A stretch of DNA of 64,000 bases from an uncultured Prevotella sp. (GCA_938028745.1 CALIZL010000020.1:1-64000); one strand, 5' to 3'; positions 52,545-61,717 are shown, counted from the first letter of the stretch. A program made the numbers and translations. The notes: generated by a model from the letters alone, not told the origin.

Positions 52545-52665
52545 CCACTGATAGAAAGAGAAATTGATAATCAGAATAGATTTAACAGAGAATGTTATCA
52601 CCTTGAACGCCATGCTAACGTATGGTTTGTAGGGGTAAAATTAATCATTAAAAACGATAGAGAAA

Positions 52666-53163
52666 ATGAAGAAACTTTTCTTAGTGGCCGCTTTTGCCAT
52701 GGTAAGCGCATTTGCGTCTGCACAGTTTGCTGTTGGTGTTCACACCTTGTATGGTACCGACGTGTCTAATTTTGGTATTGGCGTAAGGGCTCGTTACGAT
52801 CTCAACGAGCAGTTCCGTCTTGATGGTAACTTTAACTACTACTTCAAGAAGAATGGTTTGGAGTTCTGGGACATTAACGCCAACCTGCACTATCTCTTTA
52901 ACATCACCGATGAGTTTACGGCTTACCCCCTTGGTGGTTTGGGCTTAGGAAGCATTAAAGCGACCACAGAACTAAGAGATCCTTTTACAGGACAAGTGGT
53001 TTATGCTTCTTCTACGTCAGACACTAAGCTTGGTTTTAACGTCGGCGGTGGTGTTGATTACCAAATTGCTGACGATCTATATCTTAACGGTGAAGTGAAG
53101 TACCAAATTATTAGTGGTTACAGCCAAGCTGTGTTGAGCGCAGGTATCGTTTACAAATTCTAA
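52666..53163 (+). CDS. Small outer membrane beta-barrel protein
   Basis: A 165-residue protein with a signal peptide ending FASAQ (~20). About eight amphipathic strands follow (FAVGVHTLYG, FGIGVRARYDL, FRLDGNFNYYF, FWDINANLHYLF, FTAYPLGGLGLG, TKLGFNVGGGVDY, LYLNGEVKYQII, AVLSAGIVYKF), and the C-terminal Phe supports BAM insertion. It belongs to the OmpA-barrel/porin-like small OMPs of Bacteroidota; no ligand can be assigned. A separate unit with its own leader and terminator. Confidence 0.82.
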   Translation: MKKLFLVAAFAMVSAFASAQFAVGVHTLYGTDVSNFGIGVRARYDLNEQFRLDGNFNYYFKKNGLEFWDINANLHYLFNITDEFTAYPLGGLGLGSIKATTELRDPFTGQVVYASSTSDTKLGFNVGGGVDYQIADDLYLNGEVKYQIISGYSQAVLSAGIVYKF

Positions 53164-53193
53164 GTTTTAACCCTTAGACTTTAATAAAACAAC

Positions 53194-53231
53194 AAAGCCC
53201 AGAAGGTGTTCGTTCACTTTCCGGGCTTTTT
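53194..53231 (+). terminator. Terminator after the small barrel gene
   Basis: AAAGCCC...GGGCTTT with an inner AAGGTG/CACTTT pairing and TTTTTG at the end, 30 bases after the stop. It also lies close to the 3' end of the convergent membrane-protein gene. Confidence 0.85.
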
Positions 53232-53253
53232 GTATGCAATGGTGTTCAGTAGT

Positions 53254-54150
53254 TTATTCGGCGGTTGCAGCTTGCTTTTGTTTCTTCATTTGCCTACGAT
53301 GCTCGATGGAACCATAGACATAATAGAACACAAACACCGTCCATACCATCACAATCATGAAGATGAAAGTGGTGAGAACAATCGACCCAATGAGCAGCGC
53401 ATTAAAATAGGCAGGCAGCCCTGATGGGTCGTTCATCGTTAGTTCGCCTAACAACGACGATGCCCTAGCACCCAAGAGAATAAAGGTGGGCAAGAAAATA
53501 ATCGCGCCAAGGCATACCGAGGCCAGCACCGTAAAGAAGGTTGTGCCAATAAGAAGGCCACCACCTCTTACTCCCGACACGTAATAGGCTATCAGGTTGC
53601 GGCGTAAGCTACCATTAGGAGAGAGCAAGTAGCGCATCTCGGCATACTTAAAGGGCACCATTATCAATGCCATGAGCAACAGCCAGGCAACAGTTACCCC
53701 GCAAACAAGCGTGATGAAGTTGGCGGTAAAGGGCTTTCCTAGGTGGCTCATCACCACCATTCTAACCACTACAATGCCTATGGCCATTAATATAAGATAG
53801 ACAATTAGCTCTACACCTACGATGGCTAACGAGCGACGAAGGTTTTGTTTCAGTCCGCTTTCGCTGACCAGGGTTACAACAGAGGCGAAGAAATAAGCCC
53901 ATAAACCAAGGCTTACCACCCACGTACCAATACTTCGTACATAAGATAGGATGGTAGGAGAGGGGCTGCCTAGCGAAGTGGCAGATATTTCTTGCAATGC
54001 AAAAAAGCCAAACAATGCCGTCATGATGGCAAAGAGCAAGGCTGGCAGCCATGTACCCTTGATGGTTTTGGCGAAGTTAATGCCTAGCAAATTGTTGGCT
54101 GTCTTTATACAGCTAGATAGGCTCCTGTCTTTAATGAGTTCGGTTTCCAT
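53254..54150 (-). CDS. Six-helix membrane protein, unknown function
   Basis: A 298-residue protein with a ~30-residue cytoplasmic start and about six membrane helices (~32-55, 75-100, 112-140, 150-180, 210-245, 265-290), then a basic, Gln-rich tail RRQMKKQKQAATAE. I do not recognise the family. The frame is open upstream to 54339, through a degenerate 7-base tract, but the extension is only translated repeat, so the ATG at 54150 (METELIKD) is preferred. It lies downstream of the SpoU gene on the same strand with the repeat region between. Confidence 0.7.
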   Translation of the reverse strand: METELIKDRSLSSCIKTANNLLGINFAKTIKGTWLPALLFAIMTALFGFFALQEISATSLGSPSPTILSYVRSIGTWVVSLGLWAYFFASVVTLVSESGLKQNLRRSLAIVGVELIVYLILMAIGIVVVRMVVMSHLGKPFTANFITLVCGVTVAWLLLMALIMVPFKYAEMRYLLSPNGSLRRNLIAYYVSGVRGGGLLIGTTFFTVLASVCLGAIIFLPTFILLGARASSLLGELTMNDPSGLPAYFNALLIGSIVLTTFIFMIVMVWTVFVFYYVYGSIEHRRQMKKQKQAATAE

Positions 54151-54179
54151 GTTTATATCTTTTTTAAAGGGTTTCTTAT

Positions 54180-54435
54180 TTAGTTGACGAGTTCTCACGT
54201 TTACAAGTTGACGAGTTGACAAGTTGACGAGTTGGCGAGTTGACAAGCTCATGAGTTCACGAGTTCTGGTCGGCGAGTTGATGAGTTGATGAGTTGGCAA
54301 GTTGAGTAGTCTAGTTAACAAGTTGGTAGGCGAAGCCATCTTTTCACCTTTTCACCTTTTCACCCTTTCACTTTTTCACCTTTAAACCACCCTTTCACCT
54401 TTAAACCACCCTTTCACCTTTAACCCCCCTTTTCA
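54180..54435. repeat. 7/8-base tandem tract plus TTTTCACC repeats
   Basis: 54180-54325 carries GAGTTGAC / AAGTTGAC / GAGTTGATG units like those of the composite repeats but without the other modules. 54340-54435 carries about ten TTTTCACC or CCCTTTCACC units, including two exact copies of the 19-base CACCTTTAAACCACCCTTT. The tract fills the space between the SpoU methyltransferase gene and the six-helix protein gene and overlaps the last codons of the former. Confidence 0.85.
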
Positions 54436-55211
54436 CCTTTCCCTATTGCACCTTGTCTTCTAAACTCTGCGCACACAATGGCGGTGGCATTAGCCACATT
54501 CAGACTTTCGGCGCGTTCTTCTCCTATGGCAAAACTAGGTATCAGAAGTCGGTGACTAACGCGTTCCCTCACACCTTGCGAAAGGCCTTTGCCCTCGTTT
54601 CCCATCACTATTATGCCGTGCGCACTAAGTTGTTGCGTGTAGATGTTGTCGCCATCGAGCAAGGTTCCGTACACAGGGAACGCGGAGGGCAGAGCATCGA
54701 GCAGGGGTTCGAGTGGCGTATAACTCACCTTCACACGAGCTATGCTGCCCATTGTGGCCTGCACCACTTTGGGATTATACACGTCGGCCGTGTCGGTACT
54801 GCACACCACGTGACGAATGCCAAACCAATCGGCCAGCCTGATGATGGTGCCCAAGTTGCCTGGGTCTTGTATTCCGTCGAGCATCAGGGTTAGTTCGTTC
54901 GTTTCAACCATGCCTGCTGTGATACTTTCGCTCTCGTATAGCTTAGGGAACACGGCCAAAACTTGCTGTGGAGCCTGCATAAAACTGAGTTTGTGCAACT
55001 CGTCGTTGCTGACGATTATCAGCTCCGTAGCCGCATGTATGGCATTAGGCACCTGCCATTGGGGGGTGGCCACGAGCAACTTTGCAGGTGTTTTGGCAAG
55101 CAGTTCGCCCACCACCTTCGGTCCTTCTGCAACAAAAACGCCTTCCGCATCGCGGTGTTTCTTCGTTTCTAAGGCGCGTATGTACTTTATTTTTGCTTTA
55201 CTGATGGTCAT
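54420..55211 (-). CDS. SpoU/TrmH-family RNA 2'-O-methyltransferase
   Basis: A 263-residue rRNA/tRNA methyltransferase. An N-terminal substrate-binding domain (~1-95, KIKYIRALETKKHRDAEGVFVAEGPKVV) precedes the knotted SpoU domain: LDGIQDPGNLGTIIRLADWFG (motif 1), IVMGNEGKGLS (motif 2) and IPSFAIGEERAESLNVANATAIV (motif 3). The target nucleotide is unknown. The last ~12 codons (RRQGAIGKGEKGG) enter the TTTCACC repeat tract, so the C terminus is shaped by repeat sequence. A -7 TAACTTTGC ends six bases before the ATG. Confidence 0.9.
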   Translation of the reverse strand: MTISKAKIKYIRALETKKHRDAEGVFVAEGPKVVGELLAKTPAKLLVATPQWQVPNAIHAATELIIVSNDELHKLSFMQAPQQVLAVFPKLYESESITAGMVETNELTLMLDGIQDPGNLGTIIRLADWFGIRHVVCSTDTADVYNPKVVQATMGSIARVKVSYTPLEPLLDALPSAFPVYGTLLDGDNIYTQQLSAHGIIVMGNEGKGLSQGVRERVSHRLLIPSFAIGEERAESLNVANATAIVCAEFRRQGAIGKGEKGG

Positions 55212-55217
55212 CTTACT

Positions 55218-55226
55218 GCAAAGTTA
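55218..55226 (-). promoter_or_regulatory. -7 element directly before the SpoU gene
   Basis: A perfect TAACTTTGC on the minus strand, six bases from the start codon. If used, the mRNA would be leaderless or nearly so. Confidence 0.4.
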
Positions 55227-55492
55227 CGTTTTTTTTTGGTAATCATGTGCATAGCCTTCGGCTTATGATTAGTAAATTTGTATAAATGATGCGAAAGGCT
55301 TTGTTGCATGCCTTTATTTGGCGTTAAAATTGGTTTCTTTATCGGCTAAACTGATGTCTAAATGCTTTTGAAATGTTAATTTCGCGCTATTCATACCCAT
55401 TTATCGCACTTCTTTTCATAGTTTTGCAACCAAAGTACGCTGAGATGCGTCTATAAGGTTGTATTAATCAAGTTATAAAAAAGACAGTAAAA

Positions 55493-56248
55493 ATGAAACA
55501 AAGATTTTTGTTAATTGCTTCGGCAGTTCTCGTGTTTAGCGCGTTGTTTACCTCTACACATGCTTATGCCGGAAGTCACAAGAAGAAAGTTACCACCCAA
55601 CAAAACTTAAAGTACTTTAAGCGCATAGTTATGACAACTCCTTACGATGTACATTTTGTGCAAGGAGATAAGAACACTGCGAAAATAGCAGGTCCACAAG
55701 CTGAGGTATCATCCGTTGTATTGCGCGTAAGTGGCGAGACATTGTACATTGAGAGGTCTTCTAAGAGAAGCAGTATATTTTTCTCTTCAAGCGATGATGT
55801 AGATATTTATATTAGCTCACCTGACCTAACACAACTCGAAATTAAAGGTTCGGGCGACTTCAAGGCTGCTCGCCGTGTAGATACAGACCATCTAACCGTG
55901 TCTGTAACCGGCTCTGGCGACATCGATTTTAAGGATATTATCTGCGATAAGTTGGTGGCATCAATCAATGGTTCGGGCGACGTAGAGTTTGGATTTGTAG
56001 AATGTGTAAATGCAGAAGCAAGCCTTAAAGGGTCTGGCGACATCGATTTTAAACGCCTTAAAGCCGATAAAGTGCAATTCTCTGTGAAGGGTTCGGGCGA
56101 CATAGAGGCCAACCTGAACAATGCCGGTAACGTTAATTGTGAGGTGTTTGGCTCTGGAACAATTAAGCTGGCGGGTGTAGCCAAGAACCTAAACAAGAAT
56201 GTACGTGGTTCGGGCTATGTTGAAACGCACCGCCTAGACCTAAGGTAG
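55493..56248 (+). CDS. Head-GIN (DUF2807) domain envelope protein
   Basis: A 251-residue exported protein with a signal peptide ending AYAG (~27). The rest is a DUF2807 beta-helix-like domain with seven regularly spaced G-S-G turns: KGSGDF, TGSGDI, NGSGDV, KGSGDI, KGSGDI, FGSGTI and RGSGYV, about 18-20 residues apart. This is the pattern of the head-GIN proteins called putative autotransporter adhesins; no transporter domain is present and the adhesin role is unproven. A TAGTTTTGC lies at 55419-55427 as a possible -7. Confidence 0.85.
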   Translation: MKQRFLLIASAVLVFSALFTSTHAYAGSHKKKVTTQQNLKYFKRIVMTTPYDVHFVQGDKNTAKIAGPQAEVSSVVLRVSGETLYIERSSKRSSIFFSSSDDVDIYISSPDLTQLEIKGSGDFKAARRVDTDHLTVSVTGSGDIDFKDIICDKLVASINGSGDVEFGFVECVNAEASLKGSGDIDFKRLKADKVQFSVKGSGDIEANLNNAGNVNCEVFGSGTIKLAGVAKNLNKNVRGSGYVETHRLDLR

Positions 56249-56338
56249 TTCATAGCTTTCCCATTAGAGGGAGCTATAAATGCCCTAAAATAAAGTAGAC
56301 TTAGGACTTACAACAGGTTTATAATAGCTACAAAGCTC

Positions 56339-56530
56339 TTATTGCATCACCGCTATATGGTAAAGTGCAATAGGAGCTTTATTTGTACCCAGACCATTAT
56401 AAGCCGCTTGGTTTACCTGAAAATATAGCAGCCCTGCATGTGCTTTCTGTGGTATAGTCCGCAATGTGCCTTCAATAAGTTTGCCAAAGTTGGTCAAGTA
56501 GCCCTCAAAAAACGGCAAAGGCGAATATCT
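56339..56530 (-). pseudogene. Possible 3' gene remnant
   Basis: A 60-odd codon minus-strand frame with protein-like composition (FGKLIEGTLRTIPQK then LLYFQVNQAAYNGLG) that opens only with TTG right after an in-frame TAG. It has no promoter or ribosome-binding site. It may be the end of a lost gene; the family is not recognised. Low confidence. Confidence 0.25.
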
Positions 56531-56580
56531 CAACTATACTTATTTGCTTTACTTGCTTTCTCCTTACCATAGGAAATGAA

Positions 56581-56621
56581 TATAGCACGCTATGTTCCGA
56601 ATACGGAAATAGCGTGCTATA
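56581..56621. other. Perfect 13-bp plus 5-bp hairpin between convergent genes
   Basis: TATAGCACGCTAT (56581-56593) pairs exactly with ATAGCGTGCTATA (56609-56621). Inside, TTCCG pairs with CGGAA around an AATA loop. No T-run on either side. It lies between the head-GIN gene and the convergent malic enzyme gene and could stop or stabilise either transcript. Confidence 0.6.
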
Positions 56622-56738
56622 TGAATGATGTGTACTTGCTAATAAATGCAACTATAAAGCCGATAAGACAGGGATGATGAGCATCATGCCCCATTTCTTG
56701 TATTGCAACTTAGCTGCATGTGGCGCGTTATAACGTCT

Positions 56739-59039
56739 TTATCGCTTAGTTTTGCCAGCCCTTTTCATCTTGTCTACGCAGGCATCTACCACGGCAACAG
56801 CCGTTACATTAACGATATCCCTAACCGATGCCTCGAAATCGGTGAAGTGGATGGGACGGTTTAGCCCCATTTGAATTGGGCCGATAATCTCGGTTTTGGG
56901 GTTGAGGGCCTGCAAAAACTTATAGCTGGCGTTGGCACTGCTAAGGTTGGGGAATATAAGGGTATTTACATCCTTGTCTTTCAACTTAGAGAAGGGGTAC
57001 TTCTCGTCCCTCATTTCCCTATTCAGGGCAAAGTTCACTTGCATCTCGCCGTCAACAATCAGGTTGGGATAATTGGTATGCAGCTCTTCAACAGCCTCGT
57101 GAACTTTCAGCGGACTGCCAATCTCGTCCGTTCCAAAGTTGGAGTAACTAATCATCGCCATTACGGGTTTCTCGTTGAAAAACTCAACGGCGTTGGCACT
57201 TAGTCGAGCAATATCAACAAGGAAATTGTTGTCGGGGTGGCGGTTGATAAGCGTATCGGCAATGAAATATGTACCCTTTTGCGAGTTAACAACGTGCATG
57301 GTGCCGAACGTGTGGAAACCTTCGCGAACGCCAACTACCTCTGTGGCCACCTTAATGGTGTTAGAATATTTGGTGTATAGCCCCGTGATAAATGCGTCGG
57401 CATCGCCTCGTTCAACCATCATCATGCCAAAATAGTTGCGTTCGTACATCTTGTCGTAGGCCTCTTGGAATGTATAGCCCTTGCGAGCCAGCTTTTCTGC
57501 TAAGTGTTTGGCGTAGGTAGCACGCCTGCCTTGTTCCTTATCGGCACGCATGTCGATAATTTTAATTCCGCTAAGGTCTAGTTTTAGGCGTTGTGCTTGG
57601 CGGTTAATGCGGTCGGGGTTGCCCAATAGGATAGGGAAACAGATGCCTTCGGCCTTGGCTTGCACGGCAGCTTTCATCATACTTGGGTGTCCGCCCTCGG
57701 CATATACCACGCGTTGGGGCTGCAAACGAGCCGTATCGTGCAGTTTTCTTGTAAATACCGTCTCTTGGCCAAGCAGCTGCATCAAGCCGTTTTTGTACGC
57801 ATCCCAATTGGTTATGCTTTTCCTTGCCACACCACTTTCCATCGCTGCCTTAGCCACAGCAGCCGAAACCTCAGTGATAAGGCGTGGGTCTACGGGCTTG
57901 GGGATGAAATAGAGCGGTCCGAAAGTAAGGTCGTTAACACGATAGATGTCGTTAACCACATCGGGAACAGGCTGTTTGGCCAAGTCGGCAATGGCATGCA
58001 CAGCAGCCATTTTCATTTCTTCGTTGATGGCTGTGGCGTGTACATCGAGTGCACCGCGGAAGATATAGGGGAAACCAATAACGTTGTTTATTTGGTTGGG
58101 ATAGTCGGAACGTCCCGTGGAGATAAGCACATCAGGGCGCGATGCCATTGCATCCTCGTACGATATTTCGGGCACAGGATTGGCCAAGGCAAACACAATG
58201 GGCCTATCTGCCATCGAACGTACCATATCTTGGGTGAGAATGTTACCCTTAGACAAACCGACAAAGACGTCTGCACCCTTAATCGCCTCTTCCAGTGTAC
58301 GTATGTCGCGACGTTCGGTGGCGAAAAGTGCCTTTTGGTCGTTAAGGTTCTCGCGGTCGGTGGTGATAACTCCCTTCGAGTCGAGCATCACCACGTTCTC
58401 TCTTTGCGCACCAAGGGCAAGGTAAAGCTTGGTACAACTAATGGCCGCAGCCCCTGCACCGTTAACCACAATGCGCACTTTCTTAATGTCTTTACCAGCC
58501 ACTTCGAGGGCATTTTTCAGTCCTGCGGCCGAAATGATGGCCGTTCCGTGCTGGTCGTCGTGCATCACGGGGATGTCTAACGTTCGTTTAAGTCGTTCTT
58601 CGATGTAGAAACATTCGGGTGCCTTGATGTCTTCTAGGTTGATTCCGCCAAAGGTAGGGGCAATTCTCTCCACCGTTTCGCAGAACTTTTCGGGGTCTTT
58701 TTCGGCCAATTCGATGTCGAACACGTCAATTCCGCCATATATCTTAAACAGCAATCCCTTTCCTTCCATCACGGGCTTGCCACTCATCGCCCCGATGTCG
58801 CCTAGTCCTAGCACGGCCGTTCCGTTACTGATAACGGCCACCAGGTTTCCCTTGTCGGTGTATTTATACACATCGTCGGGGTTGCTTTGTATTTCAAGAC
58901 AAGGATAGGCCACGCCGGGCGAGTAAGCCAGACTAAGGTCTGTTTGGGAGTGATATGGCTTGGTGGGTCGCACTTCAATCTTTCCAGGACGTCCACTCTG
59001 ATGATAGCTTAAAGCTGCTTCTTTGGTTACTTTCACCAT
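56739..59039 (-). CDS. maeB: NADP-dependent malic enzyme with phosphotransacetylase-like domain
   Basis: A 766-residue MaeB-type enzyme. The malic enzyme part (~1-425) has YSPGVAYPC, NGTAVLGLGDIGAMSGKPVMEGK, DIKAPECFYIE, HDDQHGTAIISAAGLKNA and VVNGAGAAAISC (NAD(P) fold). The C-terminal phosphate acetyl/butaryl transferase-like domain (~430-766) is normally regulatory in this family. It converts malate to pyruvate, CO2 and NADPH, or the reverse. It is divergent from the TetR gene, with overlapping promoter elements. Confidence 0.93.
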   Translation of the reverse strand: MVKVTKEAALSYHQSGRPGKIEVRPTKPYHSQTDLSLAYSPGVAYPCLEIQSNPDDVYKYTDKGNLVAVISNGTAVLGLGDIGAMSGKPVMEGKGLLFKIYGGIDVFDIELAEKDPEKFCETVERIAPTFGGINLEDIKAPECFYIEERLKRTLDIPVMHDDQHGTAIISAAGLKNALEVAGKDIKKVRIVVNGAGAAAISCTKLYLALGAQRENVVMLDSKGVITTDRENLNDQKALFATERRDIRTLEEAIKGADVFVGLSKGNILTQDMVRSMADRPIVFALANPVPEISYEDAMASRPDVLISTGRSDYPNQINNVIGFPYIFRGALDVHATAINEEMKMAAVHAIADLAKQPVPDVVNDIYRVNDLTFGPLYFIPKPVDPRLITEVSAAVAKAAMESGVARKSITNWDAYKNGLMQLLGQETVFTRKLHDTARLQPQRVVYAEGGHPSMMKAAVQAKAEGICFPILLGNPDRINRQAQRLKLDLSGIKIIDMRADKEQGRRATYAKHLAEKLARKGYTFQEAYDKMYERNYFGMMMVERGDADAFITGLYTKYSNTIKVATEVVGVREGFHTFGTMHVVNSQKGTYFIADTLINRHPDNNFLVDIARLSANAVEFFNEKPVMAMISYSNFGTDEIGSPLKVHEAVEELHTNYPNLIVDGEMQVNFALNREMRDEKYPFSKLKDKDVNTLIFPNLSSANASYKFLQALNPKTEIIGPIQMGLNRPIHFTDFEASVRDIVNVTAVAVVDACVDKMKRAGKTKR

Positions 59040-59170
59040 TTTGCATGAATGTTTAATGTGGTAAAGACGTAGGGGAGGGGCATTAAACCTTTTTCCCGTG
59101 TCTTGTTACCATCGTATATTAATATAATGAGCGTTGTATTTAAAGATAAACGTTATACGCTGAAAACAGC

Positions 59171-59201
59171 GCAAAGGTAGTAAAAAAGGCTTAAAACCAA
59201 A
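59171..59201 (-). promoter_or_regulatory. Promoter of maeB
   Basis: On the minus strand TTTTGG (its TTTG at 59198-59201) and TACCTTTGC (59171-59179) are 18 bases apart. The leader is about 125 bases. Confidence 0.55.
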
Positions 59202-59202
59202 A

Positions 59203-59231
59203 TTTGTTATTCATATTTTTTGTACCTTTGC
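59203..59231 (+). promoter_or_regulatory. Promoter of the TetR gene, abutting that of maeB
   Basis: TTTG (59203-59206) and TACCTTTGC (59223-59231) are 16 bases apart, slightly short. The -33 boxes of the two divergent promoters sit side by side in CCAAAATTTG (59197-59206), so one bound repressor could block both. Confidence 0.5.
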
Positions 59232-59250
59232 GTATAAATAAGGGTATATT

Positions 59251-59895
59251 ATGGAGCAACAAGATTTACTTTCTAGCTATCGGAAGGATTTAAAGGAGCG
59301 TATTTTGGTTACTTCCATGCGCGCTTTTAAAGAGCGCGGCATACGCAGTGTGCGTATGGACGACATCGCAACGACGCTTGGCATATCCAAACGAACGATA
59401 TATGAAATCTACTCGAATAAGGAGGAGTTGCTGCTCGACGGCATTATGCGCGAAGACAAGGCAAGGAAACGCGACTCGCAACTGTATGCGCAGGATAAGA
59501 ACCATACGGTAATGGACATCATTTTTCATGTCTACAACCGAGAAATGGCCGATATGGCAAGCACGAATCCTTTGTTTTTCAGCGAATTAAGCAAGTATTC
59601 GCGAGTAATGAAATATCTTACCAACAAAACAGAAAAGAACCATAAAGAGGCGTTGGACTTTGTGAAGCGGGGGATAGAGGAAGGATATTTCGTGTCGTAT
59701 TTAGACTATAACGTGGTGCTGAACTTCATTTCGTTTTCATCGAAGCTCACTATGGGTGAACAAATGTTTCAAAAATACGATGTCAACCATTTGTTCACCA
59801 ATATGGCCGTGCTGTTCCTCCGTGGCTTTTGCACTCCAAAGGGCATAGAATTTATCGACACCAAGTTAATCAGAGATGGATACAGTTACAAGTAA
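59251..59895 (+). CDS. TetR/AcrR-family transcriptional regulator
   Basis: A 214-residue regulator with a TetR DNA-binding domain at ~12-60 (RILVTSMRAFKERGIRSVRMDDIATTLGISKRTIYEIYSNKEELL) and a helical ligand-binding domain after it. The ligand is unknown. The leader is only about 15 bases. Divergent from maeB over a shared promoter region, so autoregulation and control of maeB are plausible, though only by position. Confidence 0.9.
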   Translation: MEQQDLLSSYRKDLKERILVTSMRAFKERGIRSVRMDDIATTLGISKRTIYEIYSNKEELLLDGIMREDKARKRDSQLYAQDKNHTVMDIIFHVYNREMADMASTNPLFFSELSKYSRVMKYLTNKTEKNHKEALDFVKRGIEEGYFVSYLDYNVVLNFISFSSKLTMGEQMFQKYDVNHLFTNMAVLFLRGFCTPKGIEFIDTKLIRDGYSYK

Positions 59896-59945
59896 ATTTA
59901 TGGTTTGCAAGCGCATATCGACATAAATGACCGTTATTCTCACCT

Positions 59946-60662
59946 TTAATTTTCACCCTTAATAAGTCTTTCCATCTCAAGCTGTAATTCTTCTTGAACC
60001 ACATTATACCGCTCTTGGGTATGCACCACGGCTAAAAACAACTCGTGTATGTCAGTTGCCTTGTCCATGTGTTGTGCGATGGTGTACTTGCCATTGACCA
60101 ACAAGTCTACGTTATCCAACACCATCCGAATAACCGTTGCTTGCTTAAACTGCTGTGACGAAGGCTTTGTTTGCAGTCCGCAGCTGTAAGCGCGCAGAAT
60201 GGTGCGTATCAGAAGCCTGATGTTTTGTTCCTCGTTGGTCTTGGTATAGCCGGTAGTTAGGGTATCATCGGCTAAGGTTAAGTGCTGGGGATGCAGCGTA
60301 GTGCCCTTCAAAAGTGCCTCGAAATTAACCTTATAATCGTCGACCATCGCCTCGTAAGTGCCTTCTTCGCCACATACCACCTTAAAGAATGCGGTAACAT
60401 CTGTATCGCCTTGTTGCCTTAGTGCATCGAGTTTGCATTGCAATTGCTCCAAGCTTTCGTGGTGGACAACGCCTAGGATGGGCAGCATCACCACAGCGTA
60501 ATGCTCCGAAATTTTTTCGTAAACGTTCAGAAGTGTCTTTATCAGTGTCTGCTGTTCGCCCGGTTTCAAGTCGTTGGCATCCGCAACGCCGTTCATAAAG
60601 CCATCAAAAAAAGCGTGAATCAACGTCTTTTGCGTGTTTATTAAGTTTTGCTTATCTCTCAT
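59946..60662 (-). CDS. Helical cytoplasmic protein, unknown function
   Basis: A 238-residue soluble, probably all-helical protein without recognised domain, signal or membrane segment. Features: a start MRDKQNLINTQKTLIHAFFDGFMNG, a central EGTYEAMVDDYKVNFEALLKG and a C-terminal VQEELQLEMERLIKGEN. Its start overlaps the end of queG by four bases (ATGA), so translation is coupled and a link to that operon is likely, but nothing indicates the role. Confidence 0.75.
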   Translation of the reverse strand: MRDKQNLINTQKTLIHAFFDGFMNGVADANDLKPGEQQTLIKTLLNVYEKISEHYAVVMLPILGVVHHESLEQLQCKLDALRQQGDTDVTAFFKVVCGEEGTYEAMVDDYKVNFEALLKGTTLHPQHLTLADDTLTTGYTKTNEEQNIRLLIRTILRAYSCGLQTKPSSQQFKQATVIRMVLDNVDLLVNGKYTIAQHMDKATDIHELFLAVVHTQERYNVVQEELQLEMERLIKGEN

Positions 60663-61717
60663 TGTTTCTTTTCCTTATCGTTTACAGCGGGTTCGCGTAC
60701 ATCGTTTTCTTGTTGCTTTTGCAGATTTTGGCATTGCTCTACGGCCTTAATGTTTCGCATTAGCCCTGCATATTTGGCCCGTTTAACCGCACTTCCCTTG
60801 AAAAGGCGTCTGTAATCGTCTTCCGTTAGGTTGTGCCATTGTTCTCGCGTCATGTTCAGAAGTTCGGCTTTGGGAGCCAACTCCTCGATATTGGTGGCTA
60901 TGGGGTGAGCGTTCCAGGGACAAATGGTTTGACACTTGTCGCATCCGTAGATGGTATCGCCCATAGCCTGGGCCACTTCGGGATTTAAATCGCCCCGATA
61001 TTCGATGGTTTGATACGACAGACAACGCTTGGCATCAAACAAGAATGTCTTCTTGCTGGCAATGTCTTGCCATGTTCCAAGGGCCTTTGTGGGGCAGACA
61101 TCTATACACTTGTGGCAGTTTCCACAACGGTTGGGCATCTCTTCATCATAGCTTAGCTCGATGTCGAGAAACAATTCGCCCAGCACAAACATGCTGCCAG
61201 CCTTGGGAATAATAAGCTGATGGTTTCTACCTGTCCACCCCAAGCCTGCCTTTACTGCCCAATAGCGTTCCAAAATAGGCGCGCTGTCGCAGAATACTCT
61301 ATACCTTGGGGCACTATCGGCAACAGAAGTGGAGTGCGAAACACATTCTTCAATGTATGGCTCGAACCCGAAATGCGCTGCCAACTGCCGCAACTTACCC
61401 TTCACCACTTCGTGATAGTCTTGCCCATAGGCGTAGCTGGCCAGCTGATATTGTCCTTCTGGCATGCGTTGGGCAGGCGCATAGCTCATGGCTACACACA
61501 CAATAGACTTTAAACCGTGCATGAGTAATTGCGGATTGAGGCGTTTGTCGGTATAATTGTTCATGTATGCCATTTCAGCAAAGCACTCATTGTCGAGCCA
61601 CCGCCTCACTTCGACAGCCGTATCAGGCTCTACGGGCGCGGCCTTTGCTATGCCACAAGCAAAAAAGCCAAGGCGTTTGGCCTCGGCTTTGATGTCATTC
61701 GAAAGTTTTAAACTCAT
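60659..61717 (-). CDS. queG: Epoxyqueuosine reductase
   Basis: A 352-residue QueG, which reduces epoxyqueuosine in tRNA to queuosine using a cobalamin cofactor and two [4Fe-4S] clusters. The N-terminal domain (~1-180) includes the catalytic-site region SAPILERYWAVKAGLGWTGRN. The ferredoxin-like cluster motifs are CGNCHKCIDVCPTKAL and CDKCQTICPWN. The C-terminal HEAT-like part is short and ends in a charged tail, and the start overlaps the deacetylase gene by 23 bases. A second B12-linked enzyme in the window besides MetH. Confidence 0.92.
   Translation of the reverse strand: MSLKLSNDIKAEAKRLGFFACGIAKAAPVEPDTAVEVRRWLDNECFAEMAYMNNYTDKRLNPQLLMHGLKSIVCVAMSYAPAQRMPEGQYQLASYAYGQDYHEVVKGKLRQLAAHFGFEPYIEECVSHSTSVADSAPRYRVFCDSAPILERYWAVKAGLGWTGRNHQLIIPKAGSMFVLGELFLDIELSYDEEMPNRCGNCHKCIDVCPTKALGTWQDIASKKTFLFDAKRCLSYQTIEYRGDLNPEVAQAMGDTIYGCDKCQTICPWNAHPIATNIEELAPKAELLNMTREQWHNLTEDDYRRLFKGSAVKRAKYAGLMRNIKAVEQCQNLQKQQENDVREPAVNDKEKKQ

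Noticed and set aside
53254..54339. 361-residue version of the six-helix protein
   Set aside because: The first 63 codons are translated tandem repeat; the ATG at 54150 begins normal coding sequence.
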